A stretch of DNA of 64,000 nucleotides from Kudoa neothunni (taxonomy: Eukaryota > Cnidaria), in NCBI GenBank assembly GCA_964304625.1, contig OZ199838.1:12586001-12650000 (forward strand). The letters run 5' to 3'. Each line of letters opens with the position of its first letter. Positions within the stretch are counted from its first letter, which is position 1. Both the position numbers and the translations under genes were made by a program. Below are positions 39,147 through 51,240 of this stretch, piece after piece. The notes under the pieces were generated by a model, which worked only from the letters and a program-made list of their open reading frames with translations, was not told where the DNA came from and did not search any database.

Positions 39147-40797
39147 ATTAACACTCAAGAAAACGTCCTTCCTTCGCACAATGTGTAGCGTGACTTTGCT
39201 TACTCGCGAAACTCTACGGAGGACCCCGATCGCTGTTGTACGCATCGCTCGTGTACTGTTCCCCGTTATTCAGTCTTCTGTAAACGCTCAGCATTCATTT
39301 TTTGAAACTAATAATTAGTTGAAATTTCGGAGCGAATATTAATCGGCACAATAAAACGGGTAATAATCTAAAAGTGATTTATTTCTGCGATGATTGTGCT
39401 ATATTTTATTGTTTTTATCCGAAAGGTGTTAATTGCAATTGAGAATAGTTTTTGACTAAATCAGTTGTATCAAAATATTATTGGTTAAATCAAACATTTT
39501 CTATATGTCTTAAAACATGACGTGCATCAATGCATCGCATATATTGTATGCCAGCGCGAAATCCCAGCTTTGTTTTGAAGTAAATGGTGGAATTTTAATC
39601 ACCCTTTTTCTTTTGTGATCCGATTTCATATTGGATACTATTTTTTGAGATTATTCGATTGCATTAATCTAATCATGTGTAGATTTGGTGTCCTAATATA
39701 AATGGAAGAATATAAAGAAAATTATTGAGTATTATACATATCATTTACAATAGAAAATTCCCTCTGCAACTAATATAATTAACGCTGAATACAAATAATT
39801 TTTACAGCTTTCAGTAACCTGACGTATTATTACATTGTGTACTTTCGACAAATTATTTTAATTTTAAAATTTAGGATTAAATTATAATCTATAAGAAAAG
39901 AAATAAATAAAAATATGGATGAAGTAGTATAAGAGAATGATGCCAAATATTACTCCCTACTGATAATTTTATGAAAGATCCTTATTTGATTTTAAACCAA
40001 CATCTGTGAGCGAGAAATGATAGATTCATTATTTGAACAAAACTTTTCTACTTTTAAATTAATCGATCCCTTCATATTAACCATCGAATTCCTGAGGAAA
40101 AAAGTTTACGAATATTTGGAAGTGGCCTTTGTGATCACATGCAAAAATGTATTATAATAATAATAATAATAATCGTTGCACTTAAGATTATGGACATAAT
40201 TATTTACATTTTAAAATATAATCAATTAAATAAAAATAAATCAATGATGCATTTTCATGACGTTTATTTGCGCATGTGAAAAGAACAGGAATAATTATGC
40301 CTGTGTATACTTTGAATGGTGTGGGCAATTAGAAATAATCTGTTTTATTATTGCTTCATTTTTTACATTTTCATTTTGTTGTTATTATAGCAGCTAAGGT
40401 TTTGCTTATTCTCAAAATCCATGATTTTATTATGAAATCTCTTCCCCTGTTGACAGAAATATGTTAAACATACTAATACGTACTTTATAAATTGAAATTT
40501 GGTTTTATAAATTAATTTATGATTAAGAAATATATAGTCTAGGGATTTTTAGATTGTGAACTTTTGAGTTTGATAAGATGTTCTAATTTTACCCCACATT
40601 TTTTTTGAATTATAACACTATAAAAAATCTAATAATCAATATTTTAGAGTAATCTTTAATTCCTATAAATGGAACACTGGCAAATGCATATTAAATTTTG
40701 ACGTAATCCCCGTGATAATCGGCTTCGTATACGATCCGTCTTATGTCGGTACACATCGATGTTTCATAAATAAAGTAATTGTGTTAATTCAGCGGAA
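39147..40797. other. RPS27 upstream region and spacer
   Basis: A GC-richer patch at about 39150-39290 would be the RPS27 promoter. A (TAA)n microsatellite lies at 40151-40173. Nothing else recognised. Confidence 0.4.
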
Positions 40798-42124
40798 TTA
40801 AATGAGTTGCGCCAGTTGAAATATTAAAACAAAACATGAGAAGGATTCTTGAAAGTTATGCGAAGTTAAAACAGTTTTTAAATGCGTGAATTGGACAATA
40901 AAACTTCTAACAATTTTCACACCATTTAGACTTTTTATCATTTTCCTCTCACTGTATCCACACGTATCTCGCTTTGTATTAAGAAGAAGTTCCTGTTGGG
41001 ATGCATAACCGATAATGAGACCTTTTTTTGCGTTGTTTGTGGAATATGTTGTCAACAATGTTTTGTATAATTGTTCAACGATTTCTTTAAGAAAATCACG
41101 CATTTTGATTTATTGGGAACATAAGATACCAACATATGCTTTTCACGGAATACAAAAATGCTGCCACAACGGGCTCTATTTGATGATGATTGGAGGCATG
41201 GTGGTATCTCTAGTTTTTAACATAGTCTCTATGCTCAGTTTTTTCCAACGATTTTTAAGCAAAAAACATCGATAAGAAGATATTTTCGTCAACAATATGA
41301 TGTTCATTCTCTGATAAACAAAATTCATCAATGAAATCATTAGAATCACACATCTTCATATAATTCACGCATGCGATTTAATTAATTTATCTAACATTTC
41401 CTTACTTTCTACAAAAACTACTCTTAGGACTTTTATTATATTTAAGTTTGGAGTAGTATACAATTTTTGAAATATTTGTAAACAAAAAAAATATGGGGTA
41501 AATTTTACCCCAAAGACCATTACAAGATAAAACAAAAATTAAAACTTATACAATAATTTCTCGAAAAAAACTTTGTCGTCAAACCAATGACAAAATTTTA
41601 TTAGAAGAATAACTGGAATCTATTAGGTATCAGTTTACTGTATAAAAAGATATACCATCAATAAAATCGTTTTGGGGTAAACTTGAAACAACTATATTTA
41701 ATTTACTATTTTTTGTTGATATATAATTTAACAAAATTATTATCATATGCACGATTCACATGCTTGAATAAATAAATAAGTTAACAGAATCAAGCTGATA
41801 TAGAAACAAACAAATGAATTTAAAAAAATCCTTACTTCTAAGTACAATTATAATTTTTATTTTACTGCCGACAAATTTTTTATATTTTTTAACTATTTAA
41901 ACGTTATCATTTGTGGTGGCCATGGCAGGCATGTTAAGGTATGTGTGTATCTTTTTTTCTTTTTTTGATTTTCGGCGAAAAACTTTAACTTAATACTCCA
42001 TTATTTCAATATTTTTAAAAGCACCATTATATTATAAAATACACGTTGAGAAAAATGGAAGTAAAAGTTACTGATGTAATAAGTGTTGATTAGCCACAGT
42101 GGTCACCTTCAGGTATTCGAGGGT
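40798..42124 (-). mobile_element. piggyBac remnant with C-terminal zinc-ribbon trace
   Basis: On the minus strand, frames near 41100-40840 read MRDFLKEIVEQLYKTLL, then NDKKSKWCENC and KFYCPIHAFKNCF. These are the end of the catalytic domain and the cysteine-rich C-terminal ribbon (W-C-x2-C, then F-C-x2-H) of piggyBac transposases. The right end is at 42124 next to TTAA (42125-42128), with tip CCCTCGAATACC (inward). Palindromic GGGGTAAATTTTACCCC-like blocks occur at about 41495. The frame is broken several times and the left end was not found. Confidence 0.6.
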
Positions 42125-42158
42125 TAATGCAATAAGTGCTCGATGAACCGTCTAACAC

Positions 42159-44373
42159 AGCGGTTCCCGATTGGGGGGTCCTGGGTCCATAAATGAGTCA
42201 AAGAAAAAAAATATATATCCTAGCATCGTAACAAGGTTTTGAATATTGTAACGGTATGATATGTTATAAATGCAGTTCCTAATAGTTTATTTATGGAAAA
42301 TTATATTTATTGTTATTTTATTTAAAAAAACGATGCCGAGTGTAATAGTTCGTTACGAACATCTTTTGTAATGTATGTGAATCCGAACCGGTGACATTCG
42401 GATCAACCTTTAATCATAATTATGTTTTTACTGATTTTATGTTCTCCCGAAATTAGCTTACGTTTTAGATTTAACTTTAGTTTAATATTATATATACATA
42501 TATTCCATAAAAATATGACAATTAATTATAATTTAATTTGATTTAGACAGATGCTAATAATAGAAATACTAGGATCTCTTGTTGGATATGACAATTTAAT
42601 TATTAGTTTTAAATAGTCTGTAACTATAAAATATTTCGATAAATCTTAGATAAGTCACGCGAACCTAATTTCACCCTCTTTTTCGTTTGATTTAATCCTA
42701 GCCTTTGTTTCAACATGGTGAATCATCCGAAAATTAGGAACTGGAATGAAGAATACACCCAGTATGGTTTTACCAAAAGAGTAATTGATGGAATTGACAG
42801 ACCCCAATGTATTCTATGTGATATTATTATTTTCCAATTCAAGTTTGAAACCATCAAAACTACATGAGCATTTTATAATTAAGCATGGTTGAACATCAAG
42901 AGCAGGGAATGATTCTCAATCTTTGGCCACTAAAAGGATAAAATTCGATTCAAGAATGACTCTTCCAACGTTAGGTTTTTCTCCCCTTTGTGAAACATTT
43001 CTTTTGGCGTCATATAAAATTGCGTATGAAATTGCGAAGAAGAAAAAGCCACACACCATTGCCGAAACTCTTATTAAACCTTGTATTTTGGAATCGGCAC
43101 GAATTATTTTGGGCCCAAATGCCGCTAAAAAGCTTCAAATGATTCCACTCTCAAACAATATTATTCGAAATAGAATTGATGATATGAGTGCAGACGTACT
43201 CGATCAAGTTCTTTCAGATGTGAAAGCCTCACCTAAAAAAATCTCCATCCAGCTGGACGAGTCAACCGACGTGGCTAATTGTAGCCAACTAATTGCTTTC
43301 GTCCGCTATGTTACATCAAAAGTTATCGAGGAAGAGTTTCTCTTTTGTAAACCCTTAACAAAAACTACCACTGCGAAGGATATTTACGACATGGTCCATA
43401 ACTTTTTTGATAGAAACAACATACCTTTCCAGCTTATTGGATCTATTTGTACGGACGGTGCTCCGGCCATGCTTGGAAAACGATCCGGTTTTGCTACTCT
43501 AATGCGAAACCGAATTCCCGACGTTACTATTACCCATTGTATCCTTCATCGACAAGCTCTCATGTCAAAAACGATGCCAGAAATTTTGAGAAACGTTATG
43601 AACTCTTGCATAAAAATTGTAAATTTTATCAAAGGCAGAGCTCTAAACCACAGACTCTTCAAGGCGTTTTGCAGTGACTTGGGTGATGAAACATCTGTAC
43701 TTCTGTACTATACCGAAGTCAGATGGCTTTCACGAGGAAAAGCTTTAACTAGGTTTTTTGAACTTAGAAACGAAATTCAGAACTTTCTATTCGAACAAAA
43801 ATCTGATCTTGCGCGTACTTTTGAAATTCCCAATTTCTCATCTATTCTAGCCTACTTGGCAGATATTTTTGGTCATATCAGTGACTTAAATTGCTCTATT
43901 CAAGGAAGAGGGATAAATGTTATAGTCGCCCGTGATAGACTGCGCTCTTTTAGGGAAAAATTGATGTTACAGAGATCCAGAATCGATTGTCAAAACTTGG
44001 CGAATTTTCCTTCTCTACAAGAAATCGTTTTGAATGATACGAGCACTGTTTTTGAGGATTTCAAAAAATATATATGCGAGCATTTGGATCGATTGAGATA
44101 TTCATTTGATGTTATTGTTTCCAAAAAAAGACAAGAAAAGAGTCAAACGCCGAATTAATTGAATTTTAACTACGGTTATTATATTTTAATGTTATGAAAA
44201 GTATTGTTTCATTTTTGTTTTTGTATAATTTTTGCAAAACATATGTTCGAATTAAACTAACTTCATTTTCTACTAACGGTATATCTGTTTTCAAATTTCT
44301 AATTTAATGGGGTTCCGGAGCTAGATTTATTAACTGCGGAGGTCCGAAGTCTTGAACGAATCGGGAAGCGCTG
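42159..44373 (+). mobile_element. hAT element with terminal repeats and duplicated target
   Basis: Ends are CAGCGGTTCCCGATT (left) and CAGCGCTTCCCGATT (right, inward). The flanking 8-mers GTCTAACA (42151-42158) and GCTTAGAA (44374-44381) agree at five of eight positions and fit the n-T-n4-A-n pattern of hAT duplications. The 2215-bp body carries one transposase on the plus strand. Confidence 0.85.
42715..44158 (+). pseudogene. hAT transposase, ZBED5/SCAND3-like, damaged BED finger and missing C-terminus
   Basis: The coding begins MVNHPKIRNWNEEYTQYGF, a BED-type zinc finger (GIDRPQCILC), but the second half of the finger is in another frame and ends in a stop. The main ORF, 42923-44158 (411 aa), has the RNase-H-like core: SIQLDESTDVANCSQL near residue 113 (first Asp), CTDGAPAMLGKRSGF near 176 (second Asp), ITHCILHRQAL, and VRWLSRGKALTRFFELR. 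This order is that of the ZBED5/SCAND3/GTF2IRD2 group of hAT-derived proteins. The frame stops at SQTPN, well before the usual C-terminal dimerisation domain (absent), so the copy is probably inactive. The core frame being intact over 411 residues suggests a fairly young insertion. Confidence 0.85.
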
Positions 44374-44381
44374 GCTTAGAA

Positions 44382-46214
44382 GCTTTCTGTATCCGATTCG
44401 CGAGGGGGAGGCATAATAAAGTTAAATTGTTTTTTTATTAGAGAGTGCTTGTCTTATTTAGCCAAATTTTATAATCGAACTTTTCAGCACATAATGAAGC
44501 TTAATAGCAATGTAATCGAAGTTACTTAAATATTATCCACATTACCTAAATATAAATGCGTAAAAAACATAATAAAGATGAAAATATCCCCAAAACAATT
44601 TTTTTTTATTTTTGTTGATAGTATGACACTAGTTTCACTGTTACGAATCGAACCGTTTTATTATTGTTCTTTACGATTCTGAACCATCATTTAAGTATAT
44701 GAAATATCAAATTCATTGTCGAAAAAATAAGGTAATTTTTGAAAAAAATATAAACTTTCAATTTCCCCATAAGGATGTCGAGTATTCGATATATTTTTTC
44801 GCATTATAACAAAAATGTACTCTTTTAAATATCAAAATATAATTGCACAAAGCTAGTTTTTAATTTTACTATGAACAATTAATTACAGCTAAAGAATTTA
44901 TATATTTTTGACTCGCCTTCTAGTTTAACATGATTATCCACCAGTTCGACAACCCGTTTGGGTTTCCAACGCATGATATAGATGGTATAAGTTTCTGCAG
45001 TGGTTTGTTTCAATATTTATTCTCAAAAAATATCAATAAATATAATTACTATCTGGTTCGCCAAAAAACTTGGACATGAGGAAAGGTTAGACCATTTGCA
45101 TAAAGATTTATAGTAAGCAGTTTCTTTTTAATGAGACAATCCGCATGGGTTTAAATATATAATATAGCAATATTTAATATATTTACAATCATTTGGAAAA
45201 CGATTGAAACATTAGCCATTAAGAATTGCACAAAAAGTTCATAAATGATAATAAATCGTTTTCAGAGAAATGCTGAGTTTTATTATAAAAAATTGGTTGA
45301 TTAGTCAAAAGATTATTAGACTAATAGACATACTTTGTCTGAATATTTATTTTAATACATCTTTCCCCGCCGACTATTTTTCGACACCGTCGGCTACGTT
45401 GTCGAAAAATAGAAGAATCGCAAACAATTAATATAAGGAAATCTATTTCTCAAGGAAAAATTCTTGAGAATAATTAACATGCATTGAACAGATTTTAACG
45501 CCAAAAATGATAATTTTCACGCAGCTTGGCTCGAATAATAAACGTGATCTTTAACACCGAAAGACTGTTACTATTAAACTTCTAAATCAGGATGCCCAAT
45601 GAATTATTGTATGAAAGTAACAATTTGCATGGTAAATAATATTCAGTTGCCGCAAGTTTTGACTAGCTTTAATTAATTTTGGCCATTAAGAATGAAACGT
45701 TAAGTCAGAAATAGTTCAATATAGCAGATTCCAAATAACTAACTCCGTATACAACTTAAGGGTAGGAGTTTCCAGGATTACAAATTTCCATTATGTAAAC
45801 CTATATGCTGTTTAAGATTAAAATATACCTTGCCAATAGCCCCTGCCTTTTTTACTACACCCAGTTCTTATCAATAAATTGTAGATAGATTTATTCTTTA
45901 GAACTCATTATAATTGATTGATTTCCGTTAATAAAAAGCTCTAAATACCACAAACAAATTATCACAGTCAAAATTAAAAAAAGATTATATATTCGGGATC
46001 CACTAGACCTTTCGTTTTTACATAATCACACTATTTAAAAAACTATCAGGTGACATAAAAGAATCACGTATGTACGATTAAAAAGTAAGACATCATAAGT
46101 ATAAGATGGCTGCTACACAAAAAAAAACAATCACAATGAATAGAACAAACGCTAACATTTGTACAAAATCTATTGACCTATATGTACGGCTGGCTTACAA
46201 GTGACAAATAAAAT
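44382..46214. other. Spacer with a perfect hairpin, GNL3 3' flank at the end
   Basis: The only structure seen is the inverted repeat at 45374-45412. The last ~200 bases are likely GNL3 3' UTR. Confidence 0.4.
45374..45412. other. 13-bp perfect inverted repeat (hairpin)
   Basis: CTATTTTTCGACA at 45374-45386 and its exact complement TGTCGAAAAATAG at 45400-45412, separated by a 13-nt GC-rich loop. Function unknown; could be a transposon end, a terminator-like structure or chance. Confidence 0.6.
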
Positions 46215-48539
46215 CTATTTTGGTCTCGTTTTGCCAGCATTTATAACTTTTGCTTTCCCAGTCTTTTTCGTGGCTTTTCCAACTTTGATCGGTTCGATTA
46301 CTAGATTCTAAACATTTGACAATAAGAATATGAGAATAAGAGTCAGAAGCATGAATAAATACGCTGGTTTTTTTCCCTTCGGCTGCATAGTCGCTGCCAA
46401 CGTGCTCGTTGATCTTATTGCCAGTGTAGTGACTTTCTATGAACAAGTTTGTTGACATATCCTTTAAAAGATTGTTTAAGTCGGTTTCTTCAGATGCAGT
46501 TATGGCGTCAACGTTAAAATTCTGTCTCCATGAGGATGCGTTATCAGCTGACAAGGGTCGGAAATATTTGGCATCAGGCGGTAGAAAATGATATCTAATC
46601 TTTCCACTAAAAAATAATTAAAATTAATCACAACAAACAAGTTTTAAATCAATGTGATACCTTTTCCAATAGTTAAGAAAAACTTTGGCAGCTGCTTTCA
46701 AATCAGGAATGCCACCTTTCTTAAATTTCCCATATTTTTTGCTAAGGTGAATTAAAAATGTGTTGGCTTCACCACCGAATTCAGGTATATCTAGATGTTC
46801 TCTGAGCTAAAAAAAACCATAGAATATATATTCAATATTATGAATACTTGCGACTGAGGACAACATTTGAGGATATTACTGACAGGAATCATGTAATCGT
46901 TTTCAACGGTAAACTAAGCAATTTTAAAACAAAAGTTAGCCGTCGATCATTTGAGTGTTTGAGAGAGTAAAAAATTTACATCAATCGAATTGACGTCAAG
47001 CGTGAGCGAAGATAGAGCTGAACGATCTATTGAGGGAGGAACAACTCCGGGACAATCAAGAATTCGAATGGAATTATCAATCTTAATCTCTTGCATATTT
47101 CTACGGAAAACAATAAATAGATTTTATAGGTATTGAGTAAAACTAGAGATACTTGGTGACTCCAGGAACGGCTCCAACTTGGCAAACTTTCGATCTTCTT
47201 AGACTGTTTATTACACTAACAGAACAAAGTATGTAATGTAAAATGACACGTTTAACTAGAAGGTTTAATCACCTGCTTTTACCAACATTTGGCAATCCAA
47301 CTACACCAACTGTTAACGAACCAATAACACCATTTTGCTCCTTGTTTTTGAACGTCTTTAAAAAGCTGATCAAAGTTTTAGCTCCTATGCACATGCTGGA
47401 TTTCAACAGCGATTCGTCCACATTCTCAAAAGCAGTATTGACTTGACCCTAATTCGATATTGTTTTCAATAATGTAACCGCAGGGTCTTATCCTCATAAG
47501 ACATCTCTCATTTAAGTTAATAATTACAAGCTTATTGTTTTGAAGCTGAGTGGAAGCTTTGAAAGCAATAGTAGGATATTCGTTTCTCAAATAGGTTAAC
47601 CACTGTAGGGTGGCACTCTTCGGAACTAAATCTACAACAAATTCCACCTCATTAGATCCTATTCGAGTGGATGATTTTTAAGTACCTATTTTGTTGAGCA
47701 ATAACACAAGTTGTTTATTTTGGCCGTATTTATACACTGCTTCTTCCAACTTAATAAATGAGTTTAAGTGATAAACAACTTTATTACGAAATACTTTTGG
47801 GCTTCTAGTGCCTAAAGGATCTCTTGCATCTATAACCTCGATGATGATATCGGACGATTCAAGCACTTTTTGAAGCTCTTTATTGAATCGTTTAAACGAC
47901 AAATCTTTTATTTTATCGCTCTGAATGTCGTCAGTCTTTTTCTAAATACAATATTACTATAAATATAGCGATTCTTTAGAAGATATATTATTTTGATTGT
48001 AGCAGATTATTTATAGGGGATGATTCTATTGTTTGAATAAAATAAATTACATTGGAAAATTCTTCTGCTCTACTTTGAGCATTATTGACATATTCCTCTA
48101 AAGATGGAGGAAGTTTGATTTTTTGGTTGAGATTTTCAAGAATTTCTCGTTTCTTTGTCGCTTTCTGCTTCTCCTGACGACGTTGTTCTTTCAATTGAAT
48201 TTTCTCAATTTTTTCCTAACAAAGCAACAAATAGAGTCGTATTTTAATTATAAATGGTACACTCACTTGTTCATTGGTAAGAATGAATTCTCTTAAAAGC
48301 TCTTCTTTGAATGGGTAACTATTGGGTATACCAGGGTCCTTTCTTTTAGCTAATTGAGATTAATAAAACAATCACAACTAATCTTCTGGTACGTTTTCTA
48401 GTTGTTTTTCCAATCTTACGAAGTTTCCTATGATGCTCGTTAACCTAAAGAGAATTTATAGCCGATCGTGTTTAAAAATTTGTGTACATACTTTTTTGAT
48501 GATCTTGTAACGTTTCCTACAAGTCATACGCTTGCTCAT
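46215..48539 (-). CDS. GNL3: Nucleostemin family GTPase (GNL3)
   Basis: Thirteen exons: 48492-48539, 48393-48444, 48267-48349, 48051-48215, 47686-47941, 47528-47631, 47273-47448, 47153-47215, 46980-47100, 46848-46913, 46661-46806, 46363-46606, 46215-46307. They total 1617 nt, in frame, 538 residues. The protein is a nucleolar circularly permuted GTPase for 60S ribosome assembly. The basic N-terminus [20 protein letters not shown] matches the GNL3 nucleolar-targeting region. The G motifs come in permuted order: NKID (G4), then KAST (G5), [10 protein letters not shown] (G1), GVTK (G2) and DCPG (G3). The C-terminal exon is easy to miss: reading through intron 12 gives a false stop at 46195, but removing the 55-nt intron (46308-46362) yields the basic tail [22 protein letters not shown]3 is preferred over GNL2 because of the N-terminal signature. 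Introns are 43 to 109 nt. Confidence 0.93.
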
Positions 48540-49086
48540 TCGTTCTAATATTAATTAAAATTAATTTAGAATAATCAATATATTACTTTTAGTCATCTTC
48601 AGCTCAACAAGTAACAGCAACAAGACAAAACCACCTGACCTGCGTACGCATGTTGGGGTGATTTTATTAGTTTATTCAAAAATTGTTTTTTTGTATAAAT
48701 AAAATTGATTGCTTTTAAAACAAAGTAAAATATAGGATTTTTCGAAAACTATGTCGATATAGTTGCATGAGTAGTTTTGCGTTTGTATATTTCTGTTCTG
48801 AATTTCAGTAAGAAGCTAATTAAAAAAAACAACGAATAATTAATGCTGTATAACATCATATGATGGTCCAGCTTTTATATAAGATTTTTTATTTTTGTCG
48901 CTGTTAATCGTTAAAAGTCGCAACACCTTGGTTGGATTAAAATAATTTTTCGTTGATTTAAATAGAAAACCGCATTATCAGATTTGTTTTATTTTTTAAT
49001 GAATAATTTGAATGTAAAGTTAAATTTGTAGTTGCTGATTTGTCTATAATTTACGATACTGTATTTCAAGACCTAAATGCAACATT
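48540..49086. other. GNL3 upstream region
   Basis: Promoter/leader of GNL3; nothing else seen. Confidence 0.4.
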
Positions 49087-49090
49087 TTAA

Positions 49091-50142
49091 CTCTCCCTGT
49101 ATTGCGCGGAAAAAAATCACGCGTATTCCGATGGGGTCCATCCGGACCAAAAAAAACTATCTTAATAACCTTTAATTTCTTTGTACCATGCTTTAAACAA
49201 TTTTTTAACTATTTATAAGATGTTCTGCATAGGAAATTAAATTAATTATGAAGTGTTAGTAGGTTACAAAACAGGAATCCCATAATGTACCATATCGGCG
49301 ATTTAAAATTGAGGAAGAAATTAATGGTACAAAAATTAAAACTGAATATATTTCATCTGAAAATAAAGCAGTAAGGAAAATGAAAACCACTTTAAAAGAG
49401 AAAATCGCACGTAAAATTGATCCGAGAGGATAGTAACAGCGGAAGCGTTATCGTATAAGATCAGAGACAACAATTTAACAATGAAAGGATTAAATTGAAT
49501 AAAGGTGTCTTGGATCTAATGAGTAATTTACGAAAATTTTTAAAGTATGTATAAAAGGTAACGTTCAAATTAACTCTGGAAATTTAATTTATATCGTTTT
49601 TGTCAGACATAATTTGATATTTGAAAACATTAGATATGCCACGTTAGTTGTTGGATGTAATATTTAATTTTCTCTGCTTTCAAAAATTTTATCTTATAAA
49701 TTTAATAATATCAGGAGTGCGTTTTCATAATTATAAAGTTAAGTGAATTGACCGAAAATTCCACGATTTTTAAACTACATTAATGATTCTCCTTAAAAAT
49801 CATTAAAACTCGGTAATCCACGATGAAATTCTGATATGCTAAGAACCATCATTTACTCAATTAAATATCTAAATCTTAAATATTAGAGAAAAATATATAT
49901 TTTCTCGGTATGTATGTGTTTTCTCTAAAATCGAAACATACTTTTGTTTGTAAAAGCACAAAAATCAATAATGTCGGCCGATATCAATTTTTTTAAAATG
50001 TAATATTTTTACATCAATCCGACTGCTTTGCATTTTTAGAGGAATTCCGAAATTTATGGAGGTTTCGAATTTGTTTATCCAAAACTAGGTTCGAATTAGT
50101 CGGATTTGGGATCTACGTGGACTCCACTCCGGACAGAGAGGG
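49091..50142 (+). mobile_element. TTAA-type (piggyBac-like) element, copy 2
   Basis: Same family as 33609-34775: left flank TTAA (49087-49090), right flank TTAT. Left end CTCTCCCTGTATTGCG, right end CCCTCTCTGTCCGG inward. Blocks shared with copy 1 include ggtccatccggacc, tagtaacagcgg and gattctccttaaaaat. 1052 bp, no coding potential. Confidence 0.8.
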
Positions 50143-50459
50143 TTATGTAAACAACTTATCTATTTTAAAATTTATTTTTTGTCGTAATAAGTTGTTTGTT
50201 GACAATTACAAATGATTAATTGTGTCAGTGTGAATAATTTGTTGTACATATAAAGTCTATATATACTTATTTATAATACATATAGGAATTAATTCGTTTA
50301 TTCGTTTTTGTCATCGATTTAATCACAGTGTCAAATTTTTAAAATTTACGTATCTCAAACATGTCTTTTTGAACGTAAGATTTTGTGGTTTTTTTAATTA
50401 CCACTTTTAAATTTGTAAACTTATTTACATGAATACACAAAAATCCAATGTTATACGGC
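50143..50459. other. Short spacer
   Basis: Nothing recognised; may include the 3' end of the IS630-like fossil. Confidence 0.35.
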
Positions 50460-51240
50460 AACAGTTTAAAATTCAGGTTTTTGACACAACGTAAAATTGA
50501 TCATCTTGTTAATTTCTTCGGGATTAATACATGCCGCGAAATGGGATTCCGCATGATTTGCATAATTTTGTAGCTGGCCATAATTGCTTTATGAATTCCT
50601 CTTGATTAGATTATCCTTTGTTCCTTACACTGGACTAAATTTGGTGGAAAAATTCCTCAACAGGATTGAAGAACAGAGAGTATGGTGGAAGAAATAATAA
50701 CCTATAGTTTGTGGATTAAATTTGGTCCCGTACTAGATTTATTTTATGGAATCTCGGATTATCCATAACTAGTAAGGCGTTATCAACACCATTACTGATT
50801 AAATCCACAAATAGTTTATCTATAAACACGGAAAAAACTTGTTTGTTGGTTGACAGTTCTATTTTCTACGTGGAATGTCCAAACCAGTTCCAAGTTTATA
50901 GCCGCTATAAGCGTAATATTTTTTGAGCAAAAGCTTCTTACTTTCAGGTTCGCTCTTGATCCTGAAAGTTCCCCTCAAAATGTTCTTCTCATTGATAGAT
51001 AGAACCCCTATTTGTCTATATAGATTACAGTAGAATGATGAGGTTTAAATTCAAGGTATTGTAACACGTACCTATTCATTTTTTAAAGCAATTTTTTAAA
51101 ATGACAATAGACCTTTTTCTCGTTTCTATACAATCCTGAGAATTTCTTCCTAGGAGTACAATGGAAATTTTTTCAAAATGTGGTTTGTAACGTATTAGGG
51201 TTTCTAAGGAATTATATTGTTCAGGGTTATTCAACTCAAT
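50460..51240 (-). pseudogene. IS630/Tc1-like DD34E transposase fossil
   Basis: Reading the minus strand downward, fragments in nearby frames give ERNSQ-like LLGRNSQDCIETRKRS, then HHSTVIYID (first Asp), MRRTF and SGSRANLKVRSFCSKNITLI with NRTVNQQTSF. These are followed by NALLVMDNPRFHKI (second Asp) and FLPPYSLFFNPVEEFF (final Glu). Thirty-four residues lie between the second Asp and the Glu (DD34E). This is the DDE_3 superfamily as found in IS630-like elements of many invertebrates. Several stops and frame changes mean it is inactive. N-terminal helix-turn-helix part and terminal repeats were not found. Confidence 0.7.
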
